Assembly (NCBI RefSeq): GCF_002993365.1
Contig: NZ_PVNP01000220.1
Coordinates: 17,288 to 81,287 of the forward strand
Source: Marisediminitalea alba
GTDB lineage: Bacteria > Pseudomonadota > Gammaproteobacteria > Enterobacterales > Alteromonadaceae
DNA: 64,000 nt
Direction of reading: 5' to 3'
In this document: positions 16,869 through 26,162 of the stretch, piece after piece
Position numbering within the stretch: position 1 is the stretch's first letter
Layout: every line of letters starts with the position of its first letter
The notes under the pieces: generated by a model
The model's input: only the letters and a program-made list of their open reading frames with translations
Database searches by the model: none
What the model was told of the DNA's origin: nothing
Position numbers and translations under genes: made by a program

Positions 16869-17141
16869 CTATTCAGCGGTTGTTGGGTCGATCATCGTTT
16901 TGACCTGATTAATTTGGTTGGCCGGAATGCCCATTTGTTCAGCATGGTCGAGGATGGCCTGTTTATCAGGTGAAATGTAAACACAGTAAATTTTGTTGTC
17001 GGTGACGTAGCTTTCCACCCATTGAATATGCGGGCCGGCATCACGTAACACACAGCAGGATTGCTGTGACGTATTTTGTAGTTGTTCAGCGCTAAGTTCA
17101 CCAGCACCGGGGATTTCGCGTTCGATAATAAATTTTGGCAT
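16869..17141 (-). CDS. DUF4242 protein, relative of a nickel-binding family
   Basis: 91-aa small cytoplasmic protein with a ferredoxin-like fold expected from its family (DUF4242, whose Streptomyces member SCO4226 binds nickel). The chosen ATG at 17141 has an AAGGAT box at suitable distance; a TTG start 9 bases earlier is possible. Adjacent Cys pair in QQSCCVLRD and His in GPHIQWVESY are potential metal ligands. It is the first gene of the ABC importer unit, 13 bases from the binding-protein gene. Being next to a transporter in a metal-dependent enzyme island makes a metal-related role attractive, but this is inference. Confidence 0.8.
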   Translation of the reverse strand: MPKFIIEREIPGAGELSAEQLQNTSQQSCCVLRDAGPHIQWVESYVTDNKIYCVYISPDKQAILDHAEQMGIPANQINQVKTMIDPTTAE

Positions 17142-17185
17142 GGCAGACAAATCCTTCTTTTTATTGACTATAGGGTACAGAAAGG

Positions 17186-17212
17186 AAAAAGGTCCCCGCA
17201 GATGCGGGAACC
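17186..17212 (-). terminator. Intrinsic terminator of the aldehyde dehydrogenase gene
   Basis: On the minus strand, GGTTCCCGC pairs with GCGGGGACC around a 4-base loop, followed by a T-run. It lies 28 bases past the aldehyde dehydrogenase stop codon and just upstream of the DUF4242 gene, so the importer unit is either a separate transcript or fed by read-through. Confidence 0.85.
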
Positions 17213-17239
17213 TCGCTTACGCCAGTTATGGCAACGCTT

Positions 17240-18757
17240 TTAGAAAAAGCCCAGTGGGTTGATGTCGTAGCTGGTCAGCAGGTTTTTGGTTTGCTGATAG
17301 TGGTCGAGCATCATTTTGTGGTTTTCACGGCCCACACCTGATTTCTTGTAGCCACCGAATGCTGCGTGTGCAGGATAAGCGTGGTAGCAGTTCATCCATA
17401 CACGGCCAGCTTCAATGCCACGGCCCATGCGGTAGGCAAGGTTAGTGTCACGAGTCCATACACCCGCACCCAAACCAAACTCAGTATTGTTAGCAATAGC
17501 CAGTGCTTCTGCTTCGTCTTTAAAGGTGGTTACGCCAACAACCGGTCCGAAGATTTCTTCCTGGAACACGCGCATGTCGTTGTTACCTTTCAGCAGTGTT
17601 GGCTGCACATAGAAACCATTGCTGAAGCCTTCTACATTGGCAGGACCGCCACCGATAAGTACTTCGGCGCCTTCTTTCTTACCAAGCTCAAGGTAGCTAA
17701 GAATTTTTTCGTACTGTTGAGCAGACGCTTGTGCACCTACCTGAGTATCGGTATCCAGTGGGTTACCACGTTTGATTTGTTGCGTACGAGCGATAACCAG
17801 AGAAATAAAGTCATCGTACATATCTTCCTGAATCAGTGCGCGTGAAGGACAAGTACAAACTTCACCCTGGTTAAAGAAGGCTAATACAGTCCCTTCAACA
17901 CACTTGCTCAGGAACTCATCTTCGTGCTTCATCACATCGCTGAAGTAGATGTTGGGTGATTTACCACCCAGTTCCACGGTAGAAGGAATGATATTGTCAG
18001 CAGCACATTTTAAGATGTGTGCACCAACCGGCGTAGAACCTGTGAAGGCTATCTTAGCAATACGCTTGCTGGTAGCCAGTGCTTCACCGGCTTCTCTGCC
18101 TAAACCGTTTACCACGTTCAGTACGCCCGGCGGTAACAGGTCACCGATGATTTCCATCAGTACCAGAATAGACGCAGGTGTCTGCTCAGCTGGCTTCAGA
18201 ACAATACAGTTACCGGCAGCTAAAGCCGGTGCCAGTTTCCAGGCGGCCATTAACAGCGGGAAGTTCCATGGGATGATTTGACCCACTACACCCAGCGGCT
18301 CATGGAAGTGATAGGCAATGGTGTTTTGGTCGATTTCACTGATGCCACCTTCCTGTGCACGGATACAGCCGGCAAAGTAACGGAAGTGGTCAGCGGCCAG
18401 TGGAATATCGGCATTCAGCGTTTCGCGCACGGCTTTACCGTTATCCCAGGTTTCGGCAACAGCCAAAGCTTCCAGGTTGGCTTCAATGCGGTCTGCGATT
18501 TTTAAAATCAGATTAGAACGCTGGGTTACTGATGTTTTGCCCCAAGCCGCTTTTGCTTTGTGGGCGGCATCTAATGCTAACTCAATGTCTTCTGCGGTCG
18601 AGCGAGGAATTTCGCAGAATACTTCGTTGTTAACAGGTGAAATGTTTTCGAAATACTGACCTTTAACGGGAGCAACCCACTCGCCGCCAATATAGTTGCC
18701 GTATTTTGATTTAAATGAGACGACAGAATTTTCTGTTCCAGGTGCTGCATAGATCAT
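17240..18757 (-). CDS. exaC: NAD-dependent aldehyde dehydrogenase, ExaC/AldB-like
   Basis: 505 aa, start 18757 chosen because GGAGTAAG lies just upstream; 18778 would add seven residues. This enzyme oxidises the aldehyde made by the alcohol dehydrogenase to the acid with NAD in the cytoplasm, the second step of the ethanol pathway. Typical ALDH parts are present: the NAD-binding IPWNFPLLMAAWKLAPALA, TGSTPVG, catalytic-general base ELGGKSPN and the nucleophile region NQGEVCTCPSRA. Length and these motifs match ExaC/AldA/AldB acetaldehyde dehydrogenases. It is monocistronic with its own terminator. No activator site was recognised in its 132-base upstream region. Confidence 0.93.
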   Translation of the reverse strand: MIYAAPGTENSVVSFKSKYGNYIGGEWVAPVKGQYFENISPVNNEVFCEIPRSTAEDIELALDAAHKAKAAWGKTSVTQRSNLILKIADRIEANLEALAVAETWDNGKAVRETLNADIPLAADHFRYFAGCIRAQEGGISEIDQNTIAYHFHEPLGVVGQIIPWNFPLLMAAWKLAPALAAGNCIVLKPAEQTPASILVLMEIIGDLLPPGVLNVVNGLGREAGEALATSKRIAKIAFTGSTPVGAHILKCAADNIIPSTVELGGKSPNIYFSDVMKHEDEFLSKCVEGTVLAFFNQGEVCTCPSRALIQEDMYDDFISLVIARTQQIKRGNPLDTDTQVGAQASAQQYEKILSYLELGKKEGAEVLIGGGPANVEGFSNGFYVQPTLLKGNNDMRVFQEEIFGPVVGVTTFKDEAEALAIANNTEFGLGAGVWTRDTNLAYRMGRGIEAGRVWMNCYHAYPAHAAFGGYKKSGVGRENHKMMLDHYQQTKNLLTSYDINPLGFF

Positions 18758-18858
18758 GTTGCTTACTCCGGTAATCAATTATAAAAGCGTTGCCAGATTG
18801 TCGGTTTTTAGGGAGATAACCTGTATCTCCCTGACCGGCACCGACTGCCGTAAGACAA

Positions 18859-18884
18859 GACTGTTTTCTGGCAAGGAAACAGTC
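18859..18884 (-). terminator. Possible weak terminator of the porin gene
   Basis: On the minus strand, GACTGTTT pairs with AAACAGTC 6 bases past the porin stop codon, followed by the modest TTGTCTTA. A second hairpin with arms GGGAGAT/ATCTCCC (about 18808-18831) follows but lacks T residues on this strand. Confidence 0.4.
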
Positions 18885-18889
18885 AGTTA

Positions 18890-20053
18890 CTAAAAGTTTA
18901 CGATGGCACCAACGGCAAGAGTCTGAGCTTCTTCCTGACCCAGAATTCCAGAGAACTCGCTGGTCGAATATTCCACTGCAAAGGTGACGTTGCTGTTATA
19001 GCCATAGAACCAGGCAGCTTGCATACCTTCGTGACCGATGTAGTCGGTGTCTTCGATTTCGTTCTCGCCATAAGAGAGTACGAAACGATTCGCATCCATC
19101 TTATAAGAGGCCTGCAGGATGTAGCCTTCGCTATCGAGCGCGTTATAGGTAGTTGGGTCATACATGGTGATCGGCGCTAAACCCAGTGCTGCTTCTGTGG
19201 GGCCTAACAGAATGCCGATACCTTCACCGCTGTAGCCTGATGCGTGCAGTGATAAACCACCAAAGCCTACTTTTACACCGTATGAAGCGCCGTTTGAGTC
19301 AACGTCACCCATATCAGATTCAGAGGTTTGCGACAGGAAACCCACCCATGCAGTGACTGATGCGTCGTCGAAAGTGCCGCTGTAGGTCACTTCACCCTCA
19401 AAACGAGGTGCAGATTCTTCGCGGTCAGCATCGCCATTGACTGGCGAAGGATCGACAGCCGCGACGGCTACTTTGAAGCCACCACCGAAAGACGGCGAGG
19501 TATAACGTATTTGCGACGCTGGGAACGGATAAGTGTACCCGCTGCCGAGGTTACCGAATGATACGCCCTGGCCATCAACCAGTCCCAGCGTATCATTGAC
19601 ATTGCCGTAACCAAGCAGGACTTCGTCTAAGAAAACGTTGCTGCGGTTAAACAGTGTGAAATCTTTACCAATCAGTAATTGACCCCAGTCGGCATCCAGC
19701 GTCGCGTAAAACTGACGAACATCGATACCGGTTGAGGTAACACCACTGTTAGAATCGTTGATGGTTACCCAGAAAGATGAGCGACCGCCCACTTTCATGT
19801 CACCAATCTGCTTACTGAAGTTCATACCCAGCCAATTAGGCAGGAAACCCGATTTAACGCGGGATTGGTCACGGTCACCGTTTGGACCGTTATCAACAGA
19901 CGTTGTGGTGTAGAATGTGTTGAATGACGCGTCAACCGATACGGTAGCCACTTCGGCATCGTCGTAAATGGTGATTGCGGCATTGGCTGAAGCTGAAGAG
20001 AGTGCAAGTAAGGCAACGGCTAGCGGTTTGCACGCAAATTTATTATTTTTCAT
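18890..20053 (-). CDS. Outer-membrane porin, general Gram-negative type
   Basis: 387 aa with a signal peptide (MKNNKFACKPLAVALLALS..., ending ANA near residue 26) and a beta-barrel pattern of alternating hydrophobic residues. The N-terminal part includes the FYATLDADWGQLLIGKDFTLF segment typical of porins, and the C-terminus ends in Phe (VGAIVNF), needed for outer-membrane insertion. Members of this family form trimeric diffusion channels. The location next to aldehyde dehydrogenase and a CTACTACCAA element upstream suggest it helps alcohols or other substrates enter. That functional link is inferred. Confidence 0.88.
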   Translation of the reverse strand: MKNNKFACKPLAVALLALSSASANAAITIYDDAEVATVSVDASFNTFYTTTSVDNGPNGDRDQSRVKSGFLPNWLGMNFSKQIGDMKVGGRSSFWVTINDSNSGVTSTGIDVRQFYATLDADWGQLLIGKDFTLFNRSNVFLDEVLLGYGNVNDTLGLVDGQGVSFGNLGSGYTYPFPASQIRYTSPSFGGGFKVAVAAVDPSPVNGDADREESAPRFEGEVTYSGTFDDASVTAWVGFLSQTSESDMGDVDSNGASYGVKVGFGGLSLHASGYSGEGIGILLGPTEAALGLAPITMYDPTTYNALDSEGYILQASYKMDANRFVLSYGENEIEDTDYIGHEGMQAAWFYGYNSNVTFAVEYSTSEFSGILGQEEAQTLAVGAIVNF

Positions 20054-20508
20054 GTGTAACCCTCATATTTGTGTTTATTGCGTGGAGTAACACTTTTATT
20101 GCGTCCCACTGTCACTCACGTTAATTGACAACGATTCTTTGCCGTTGCTCTTTTGCATTGAGTATTGTTGAGCGGCCGGATTTTGAGTACTCCTCAATGG
20201 AGCCTTTTGAATTCAACTTTAGTCCTCTGCGGAAATTCTCCGAAAGACCTACTACCAAAGTGCTGGTTTGGAGGGGCGGTTTTGGCACTGCTTTGAAGTG
20301 CTACTAAAAGCTAGCGCAAAGTGGCAGTTCAGAGAGTATTTTTTAGCGTTTTTGTTAACATAAAATACTTTTACACTGGCAGAGTCTGACTTTACCTCAC
20401 CGGTAAAAGGCGTAAGCTGCTAGTGGTTGATAAGACCCAGAGTGTCGATTGATCTGTGCACATCAGTGCATTGTGCAGACCAATTCACATTTAATAAGTA
20501 GGTCTGTT
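20054..20508. other. Divergent intergenic region between porin and NADH dehydrogenase
   Basis: 455 bases without a gene I trust. A 60-codon open frame at 20125-20307 has no ribosome site and is ignored. It holds a CTACTACCAA element (20249-20258). The remainder probably contains the promoters for porin and ndh. Confidence 0.6.
20249..20258 (+). promoter_or_regulatory. CTACTACCAA element upstream of the porin gene
   Basis: Nine of ten bases match the TTACTACCAA element found upstream of pedH and the gene at 8513. It lies 196 bases upstream of the porin start, about the same distance as the pedH copy from its gene. Confidence 0.35.
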
Positions 20509-21801
20509 ATGAAAAAAATCGTAGTTGTAGGCGGTGGTGCCGGTGGTCTTGAGCTGGTTACCCGGCTAAGTAAAACACTGGGTAAGCGCAAGCTGGCCGA
20601 GATAATACTGGTTGACCGTAGCCGCACGCATGTCTGGAAACCCCTGCTTCATGAAGTGGCTGCCGGGGTCATTAATAAAGCCTCAGACGGCGTTGACTAC
20701 CGTATGCACGCCGCCCAGCACCATTACCAGTTTCAGCTCGGCAATATGAGCTATATCGACCGTGACAACCAAAGTATCTACCTCGACCCGTTATACGACG
20801 AAGACGGCCTGGAAATCCTCCCGGAGCGTACTGTGGAGTATGATTATCTGGTTATGGCTATCGGTAGCATAACCAATGATTTCGGTACCCTTGGCGTTAG
20901 TGAGCACTGTTATTGTCTGGACTCACTGATTCAGGCCGAGCGCTTTCACCGTGCGCTGCTAAATCAGTTACTGAAGATCAATCAGGAAGGTATTACCAAG
21001 CAAAAGATCCATGTTGCGATTGTGGGGGCCGGGGCAACCGGCACTGAACTGGCGGCTCAGTTACACCACGTGAGTAACCTGGCCAGAGCCTATGGTATGC
21101 CTGAAATGTCGGCCGACAAACTGCAGGTGTCAATACTCGAGGCGGGGCCGCGGATATTGCCTGCATTACCCGAGCGGATTGCCGGTTCTGCGCGCCGTGC
21201 ACTTACCAAGCTTGGTATTGAAGTACGCGAGAATACGCGGGTACAAAGAGTGGATAAAGAAGGGTTTGTCACTGCGGAAGACGTATTGATTGAAGCCGAC
21301 TTAATGGTGTGGTCAGCAGGGGTTAAGGCGCCTGAGTTTCTCACCGATTTAAACCTGTTTGAACTTAACAAGGCTAATCAGATCCTGGTAACGCCTGCTC
21401 TGCAAAGTACTGTGGATAATAAAATTTTTGCCATCGGTGACTGTTGTGGAGTGCTGCAAAAAGACGGTAGCTGGGTACCACCACGGGCTCAGTCGGCGCA
21501 CCAGATGGCAAGTCTGCTGGCCAAAAACCTGCAAAACCTGTTTATGCATAAACCCATGCAGGCCTATACCTACACCGATTACGGCTCGCTGGTGCATCTC
21601 AGTAAATACTCAACGGTAGGCAGCCTGATGGGGAAACTCAGCAACAGCACCATGTTTATTGAGGGACGTCTGGCAAAGATGGTGTACGTATCCCTGTATA
21701 ATATGCATTTGTTTGCCGTGCATGGCTGGTTTAAGGGCTTTTTAATGCTGCTTATGCGCAAAGTCAGTAACCTGGTTACCCCTAAATTAAAACTTCACTA
21801 A
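20509..21801 (+). CDS. ndh: Type II NADH dehydrogenase (Ndh)
   Basis: 430-aa FAD flavoenzyme that passes electrons from NADH to quinone at the inner membrane without pumping protons. Start 20509 is chosen since MKKIVVVGGGAGG begins the FAD-binding dinucleotide fold directly; the longer open frame from 20449 has no such support. A second Rossmann motif (VAIVGAGATGTELA, about residue 170) binds NADH, and the FAIGDCC segment contacts FAD. The C-terminal part has an amphipathic helix that should anchor it to the membrane. It could recycle the NADH made by the aldehyde dehydrogenase. Confidence 0.9.
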   Translation: MKKIVVVGGGAGGLELVTRLSKTLGKRKLAEIILVDRSRTHVWKPLLHEVAAGVINKASDGVDYRMHAAQHHYQFQLGNMSYIDRDNQSIYLDPLYDEDGLEILPERTVEYDYLVMAIGSITNDFGTLGVSEHCYCLDSLIQAERFHRALLNQLLKINQEGITKQKIHVAIVGAGATGTELAAQLHHVSNLARAYGMPEMSADKLQVSILEAGPRILPALPERIAGSARRALTKLGIEVRENTRVQRVDKEGFVTAEDVLIEADLMVWSAGVKAPEFLTDLNLFELNKANQILVTPALQSTVDNKIFAIGDCCGVLQKDGSWVPPRAQSAHQMASLLAKNLQNLFMHKPMQAYTYTDYGSLVHLSKYSTVGSLMGKLSNSTMFIEGRLAKMVYVSLYNMHLFAVHGWFKGFLMLLMRKVSNLVTPKLKLH

Positions 21802-22120
21802 CAAATAGTACCCGGTAGCGGCATACCGTTACCGGGTAAATCCTGCCTCTGGTCGTTCTGACCACAGTTAAAAAATTGTGATTTTTGTAACAAACAGCCA
21901 GGTGATCTGGCTTGCTGAAAAGTGAAAAACAGCGGCTTTGATTGCTCAAATAATGTGCTTTATTTGCCAATTCAGTAAAGACTGTTTAACAAACAATTTT
22001 CACTCGTTTAAAGGCTTTTAGGTGTAAATTAGCGGCCTTATTGCTACCAAAGTACCGTCTAATTGATGCCTAAGTAGTAGGTGGTGGTGGGGGCCGCCAC
22101 AGTGCCTTGGGTAAGGCTGA
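21802..22120. other. Convergent intergenic region
   Basis: 319 bases without a gene. A perfect 9-bp inverted repeat TACCCGGTA/TACCGGGTA (about 21810-21839) follows the ndh stop codon; it lacks a T-run but may act as the end of that transcript. Nothing else is identifiable. Confidence 0.5.
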
Positions 22121-23479
22121 TTACCCGGCGATAAGTTTGCTGGCGGCAGCCCGGTGGCGAGCTAGCAGAGCAGGTAGGTCAAGACCGTTTATCTGGCCAT
22201 GACTCACCCGCCACTGGCCCCCTACCATAACGTGCTCGGCTCTTTCTGCGCCACACAGAATCAATGCAGCAAGCGGATCATGGGAGCCACTGAAGCGGAT
22301 GTCATCCAGACTGAACAGAGCCAGGTCGGCCTGCGTGCCCTCAGCTATGACGCCAATATCTGTGCGCCCCAATACGCTGGCAGAGCCTTCGGTCGCCCAG
22401 CGCAATACCACTTCCGGCGTGATTTTTTCTGCGCCGTATTTTAAACGTTGCAGATACAGCGCCTGACGGGCTTCATACATCATGTTGGATGCATCGTTAG
22501 ACGCTGAACCATCTACTCCTAAGCCAATCGGTGCACCGGCCTCAATAAGGTCAAGCGTAGGGCAGATCCCGGAAGCCAGACGCATATTCGACACCGGGCA
22601 ATGACAAATACCGGTACCGGCGGCACCCAGCCGGGCAATTTCTTGTTCATTAAAGTGAATACCATGCGCCAGCCAGGTGCGGTCGCTCAGCCAGCCCACA
22701 CTTTCCAGGTAGTCCACGGTACGCATGCCGAAGGTTTGCAAGCAAAAGTCTTCTTCATCCAGCGTTTCGGCCAGATGTGTGTGCAGGCGCACATCCTCGC
22801 GTTTAGCCAGCTGAGCGCTTTCCTGCATAATTTCCCGGGTGACAGAAAATGGCGAGCAGGGGGCCAGAGCAATCTGAATTTGCGCGCCTGCTTCACGTTC
22901 GTGGTACTGGCTAATAAGGCGCTCGCTGTCGCGAATAATGGCTTCACCGGTTTGTACGGTGTGCTGCGGTGGCAAGCCGCCGTCTTTTTCACCAAGACTC
23001 ATTGAGCCGCGGGTGAGCATGGCACGCATGCCCAGTTGCTTAACTACATCAACCTGAACATCGATAGCGTTATCCAGCCCCTGGGGGAACAAGTAATGAT
23101 GATCGGCGGCAGTGGTACAGCCGGATAGCAGCAATTCTGCCATCGCGACCTGGGTAGCCAGATGCAAGGCATCCGGTGTGAGTCGTGCCCATACCGGGTA
23201 TAAGGTTTTTAGCCAGGGGAACAAGGGTTCATTTACCACCGGTGCCCAGGCGCGCGTGAGCGTTTGGTAAAAATGATGATGGGTGTTAATCAGCCCGGGC
23301 AAAATCACCAGGCCGGACGCGTCAAAAACTTCATCGCAGGGCGATGCAGGGGCGTCATGATTAAACAGAAGCGTTTCAATTTTACCCTGATTAACTATCA
23401 GACCGGTGACCGGTTGAGACTGGTCGGGGGCAAAAACATATAACGGCGATTTTATCCAGATACGCTGTGCTGCAGACAT
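22121..23479 (-). CDS. Amidohydrolase, 8-oxoguanine deaminase-like
   Basis: 452 aa, cytoplasmic, of the amidohydrolase superfamily that hydrolytically deaminates nucleobases. Metal-binding motifs are intact: NTHHHF (about 66-71), HTHLAE, the following His in WLAHGIHF and the catalytic Asp in GVDGSASND. The first metal motif lacks no expected residue. Length and the LINTHHHFYQTLTRAW and TTAADHHYLFP segments match the family of bacterial 8-oxoguanine deaminases, which act in purine salvage of oxidised bases. Related guanine or S-adenosylhomocysteine deaminases cannot be fully excluded by eye. It stands alone; its neighbours are unrelated. Confidence 0.82.
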   Translation of the reverse strand: MSAAQRIWIKSPLYVFAPDQSQPVTGLIVNQGKIETLLFNHDAPASPCDEVFDASGLVILPGLINTHHHFYQTLTRAWAPVVNEPLFPWLKTLYPVWARLTPDALHLATQVAMAELLLSGCTTAADHHYLFPQGLDNAIDVQVDVVKQLGMRAMLTRGSMSLGEKDGGLPPQHTVQTGEAIIRDSERLISQYHEREAGAQIQIALAPCSPFSVTREIMQESAQLAKREDVRLHTHLAETLDEEDFCLQTFGMRTVDYLESVGWLSDRTWLAHGIHFNEQEIARLGAAGTGICHCPVSNMRLASGICPTLDLIEAGAPIGLGVDGSASNDASNMMYEARQALYLQRLKYGAEKITPEVVLRWATEGSASVLGRTDIGVIAEGTQADLALFSLDDIRFSGSHDPLAALILCGAERAEHVMVGGQWRVSHGQINGLDLPALLARHRAAASKLIAG

Positions 23480-23614
23480 AGCAATGGCTCCAATAATAAA
23501 GTTAATGGTAATGCCAGCTCAGTTATGTCCTGTCTGCTGATCCAGGAGAAGTAAATTCGCCGAATATTCTACCCTATCATTCACAAATGAAAAGCCCGGG
23601 CACCTGGCTGGTTC

Positions 23615-24918
23615 CTAGATTTCCAGTTGCGTCATCAGTTCAACCAGTTGTTTAACGCCGTTACTGATATCCTCGAGCCCCTCGGAGGTCAGCGTAAATT
23701 TATCCGTACCCGCCAGCGCCTGTTCAGATAACACGCCTAACTTGCCATCCATAGTTTCGGTAAGCTCACTGTTTTTATTAACGATGTCAGTAATCGATTT
23801 GGTTACGGTGGCGGTACTTTCGGCAAGGTTGCGCACCTCGTCTGCGACCACAGAAAATCCTCGTCCGTGCTCTCCTGCCCGGGCTGCTTCGATGGCGGCA
23901 TTTAACGCCAGCAGGTTGGTTTGCTCTGCAATGCCCTGAATGGTAACCACCATGTCGGTCACTTTTGTGGATTGCTCTGACAAGCGGCGGCCGTCTTCCG
24001 CGATTTGCTTTAATTCATCAGCAATTTTTACCGCTGAGTTAATGGCTTCGCTAAGTACTTCTACGGCACTGCGGGTTATGGTAGAGGTTTGTTCCGAGGT
24101 AGCGGCCGCCATATTGATGACTTGCTGGGTCTTGTTGATACGTTCGGTAATGTCGGTGGCGAACTTGATAACCTTCACTATATTACCGTTGCTGTCTTTA
24201 ACCGGATTATAAGTGGCTTCCAGTGCCACTTTATTGCCTTTGGCATCCACCCGGGTAAAGCGCCCGGTGAAGCGTTCGCCACCAGCCAGTTGTTGCCAGA
24301 AGTTGGGGTTTTCAGCATAAAAGTCGGGTTCGCAAAACATACGATGGTGCTGGCCAATGATGTCCCCGGCCTGATATTGCATTACCTGCAAAAAATTTTC
24401 GTTGGCCTCAAGAATCTCGCCTTCAGGGGTAAAGGCTATGACTGCCATGGAGGCATTCAGCGTATCGGCCAGAACTTTATTTTTTTGTTGCTGCCTAAAA
24501 TCGTCACTGCGGTCCTGAATTAAGGCAATTACCTTGGTAATGCCCTGATTGTCATCTGCGATAGGAACAAACTGTGCGCTGATATGACGCAGCGCCCCGC
24601 CTGATTGCTTAAGGTTGACCTCGAGCTGCTCCATGGTATCTACGGCGCCAGACTGGAGCAAGCTCTGAAAAAGCTGGTTTGGGTTAGTGACTCACTCAGC
24701 AGATTATCAATGTGCTCACACGTCAACTGCGCTTTACTGTACCCGCTCAGCGCCTCAAATTGAGGACTGGATTCGAGGATCATACCGGCAGCAGAGATGG
24801 CTAGATAGTTCGTCTGGCGCTTAATGGCCAGACATTCTTTTTCCGAACTTTTACTCAGCGCCAACTGGCGTTCAAGCGCTTCAATTTGCTGCGTGTAAAC
24901 TGATTTACGTACTAACAT
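23615..24918 (-). pseudogene. Frameshifted soluble methyl-accepting chemotaxis receptor with PAS domains
   Basis: Two frames together encode one receptor of about 434 aa: N-terminal half from 24918, C-terminal half to 23615. The first PAS domain is split. Restoring one base in the GGG run at 24681-24683 (one C on the coding strand) joins SESLT to PNQLFQSLLQSG in one frame without a stop. Downstream are a second PAS domain (LADTLNASMAVIAFTPEG..., with an ITE[R]I end) and a standard MCP signalling hairpin (TNLLALNAAIEAARAGEHGR). No membrane segment is present, so the receptor would be cytoplasmic or membrane-associated. The break could be a real mutation, a phase-variable tract or a sequencing error. 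The N-terminal start is uncertain; the open frame runs to 25086 but the added residues look non-homologous. Confidence 0.75.
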
Positions 24919-25390
24919 GGCTGTTGCTCTATTGTGTTGCTTGATCCAATCCACAGTCATCAATACGGATCTAATTGAATCCGTGAGCTTACGCTTTTGG
25001 CAGGAACTTTTCGCCTGGCTGGCAAGTTCCTGGCAGGCAACGAAAGTAATGTCGTTGTACTCAGCGTTTGTATTAAACCTGTTCATTGCGGGGTTTTATA
25101 AATAGTAGTATTTAATTTCGTATATTGATTAATCAAACGTATTAAAAAAGATACTCACGTATATTTTTTTCGGGTTAAAACCTGAGGGAACGAAAATTCT
25201 TTAATATAACTATCTGAGGGGGGGACTTTTTGCCAGACAGAGGACGTTGAGACGGTTTTTTATTATTTTTATCCGCCATATTCTATAAATCAGAACGAAA
25301 CGTTTAATTAATAGATAAAGCTAAATTCCTTTAATCACGTAAGAATAGTCGAAATTCAATGACTCTTTCAGACAACAAAAGGAATCTGTG
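24919..25390. other. AT-rich intergenic region
   Basis: 472 bases between the chemotaxis receptor and the YceI gene. The open frame of the receptor continues to 25086 but the residues encoded there show no family resemblance. The remainder is AT-rich and contains no gene or hairpin I can support. Confidence 0.5.
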
Positions 25391-25963
25391 ATGAATAAAC
25401 GAATATCTACTATTCTTCTTAGCGCGCTTTTCAGCGTATCAGCTTTTGCAGCACCGACCAGCTATTCGGTAGACCCTACGCATACCTTTGCAGTGGCTTC
25501 ATGGAGTCACTTTGGCTTTTCAACGCCTACCGCCGTATTCGCCGGAGCTGAAGGCACCATTACCTACGACGCCGAAAAGCCGGCTCAAAGTGATATCGCC
25601 ATTTCTGTTAGCATCGAAACGGTTGATACCTTTGTGGACAAGCTGACTGAAGAGTTTCTTGGCGAAGACTGGTTTAATGCGGCGATGTATCCTAAGGCCA
25701 CTTTTGTAAGCACTAAAGTCGTGCCAAAAGGCGATAACAAGTTTGCTGTTACTGGCGATCTGACGATTAAAGGCACTACCAAAACAGTTACTATGGACGC
25801 GACTCTGAACGGTATGGGTGAGCACCCGATGTCGAAGAAGCAGGCCATTGGTTTTGATGCAGAAACTGTTATCAAGCGTTCTGATTTCGGCATCGACCAG
25901 TACGTGCCCTATGTAGGTGATGAAATTACGCTGCGCCTGACTACCGAAGCCCAGGCTAAGTAG
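25391..25963 (+). CDS. YceI-family periplasmic protein
   Basis: 190 aa with a signal peptide ending AFA (about residue 21), then the YceI lipocalin-like beta-barrel. Typical elements are YSVDPTHTFAVASWSHFGFST near the mature N-terminus, the EFLGEDWFNAAMYPKATF segment and LTIKGTTKTV. Family members bind long isoprenoid chains such as polyprenyl quinones. ATG 25391 is preferred to the GTG just before it because AAAGGA lies 8 bases upstream. A GAGTGCT/AGCACTC hairpin after the stop has no T-run. Confidence 0.9.
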   Translation: MNKRISTILLSALFSVSAFAAPTSYSVDPTHTFAVASWSHFGFSTPTAVFAGAEGTITYDAEKPAQSDIAISVSIETVDTFVDKLTEEFLGEDWFNAAMYPKATFVSTKVVPKGDNKFAVTGDLTIKGTTKTVTMDATLNGMGEHPMSKKQAIGFDAETVIKRSDFGIDQYVPYVGDEITLRLTTEAQAK

Positions 25964-26162
25964 TTTTTCGCAGAGTGCTTTTTCATCACATCCTCAGCAC
26001 TCTGGGCGGTAGCAAAGGCGTGATCTGCGCTACCGCATTTTGCCGCCAGCCTGGCAGTTCGGCGTAAAATAGCATCAGTTGGTCGGTAGCTGACTTTCCT
26101 TTGGAACCAATACGAACCATTGTAGGTCTATTAGTGTATATCCTTTAGCTCGTGGTACTCAG

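Noticed and set aside
20125..20307. 60-codon open frame between porin and ndh
   Set aside because: No ribosome site, no signal of a known family, composition like intergenic DNA.
25971..26004. Inverted repeat CAGAGTGCT/AGCACTCTG after the YceI gene as terminator
   Set aside because: No T-run follows on the gene's strand, so a classical intrinsic terminator is not supported.
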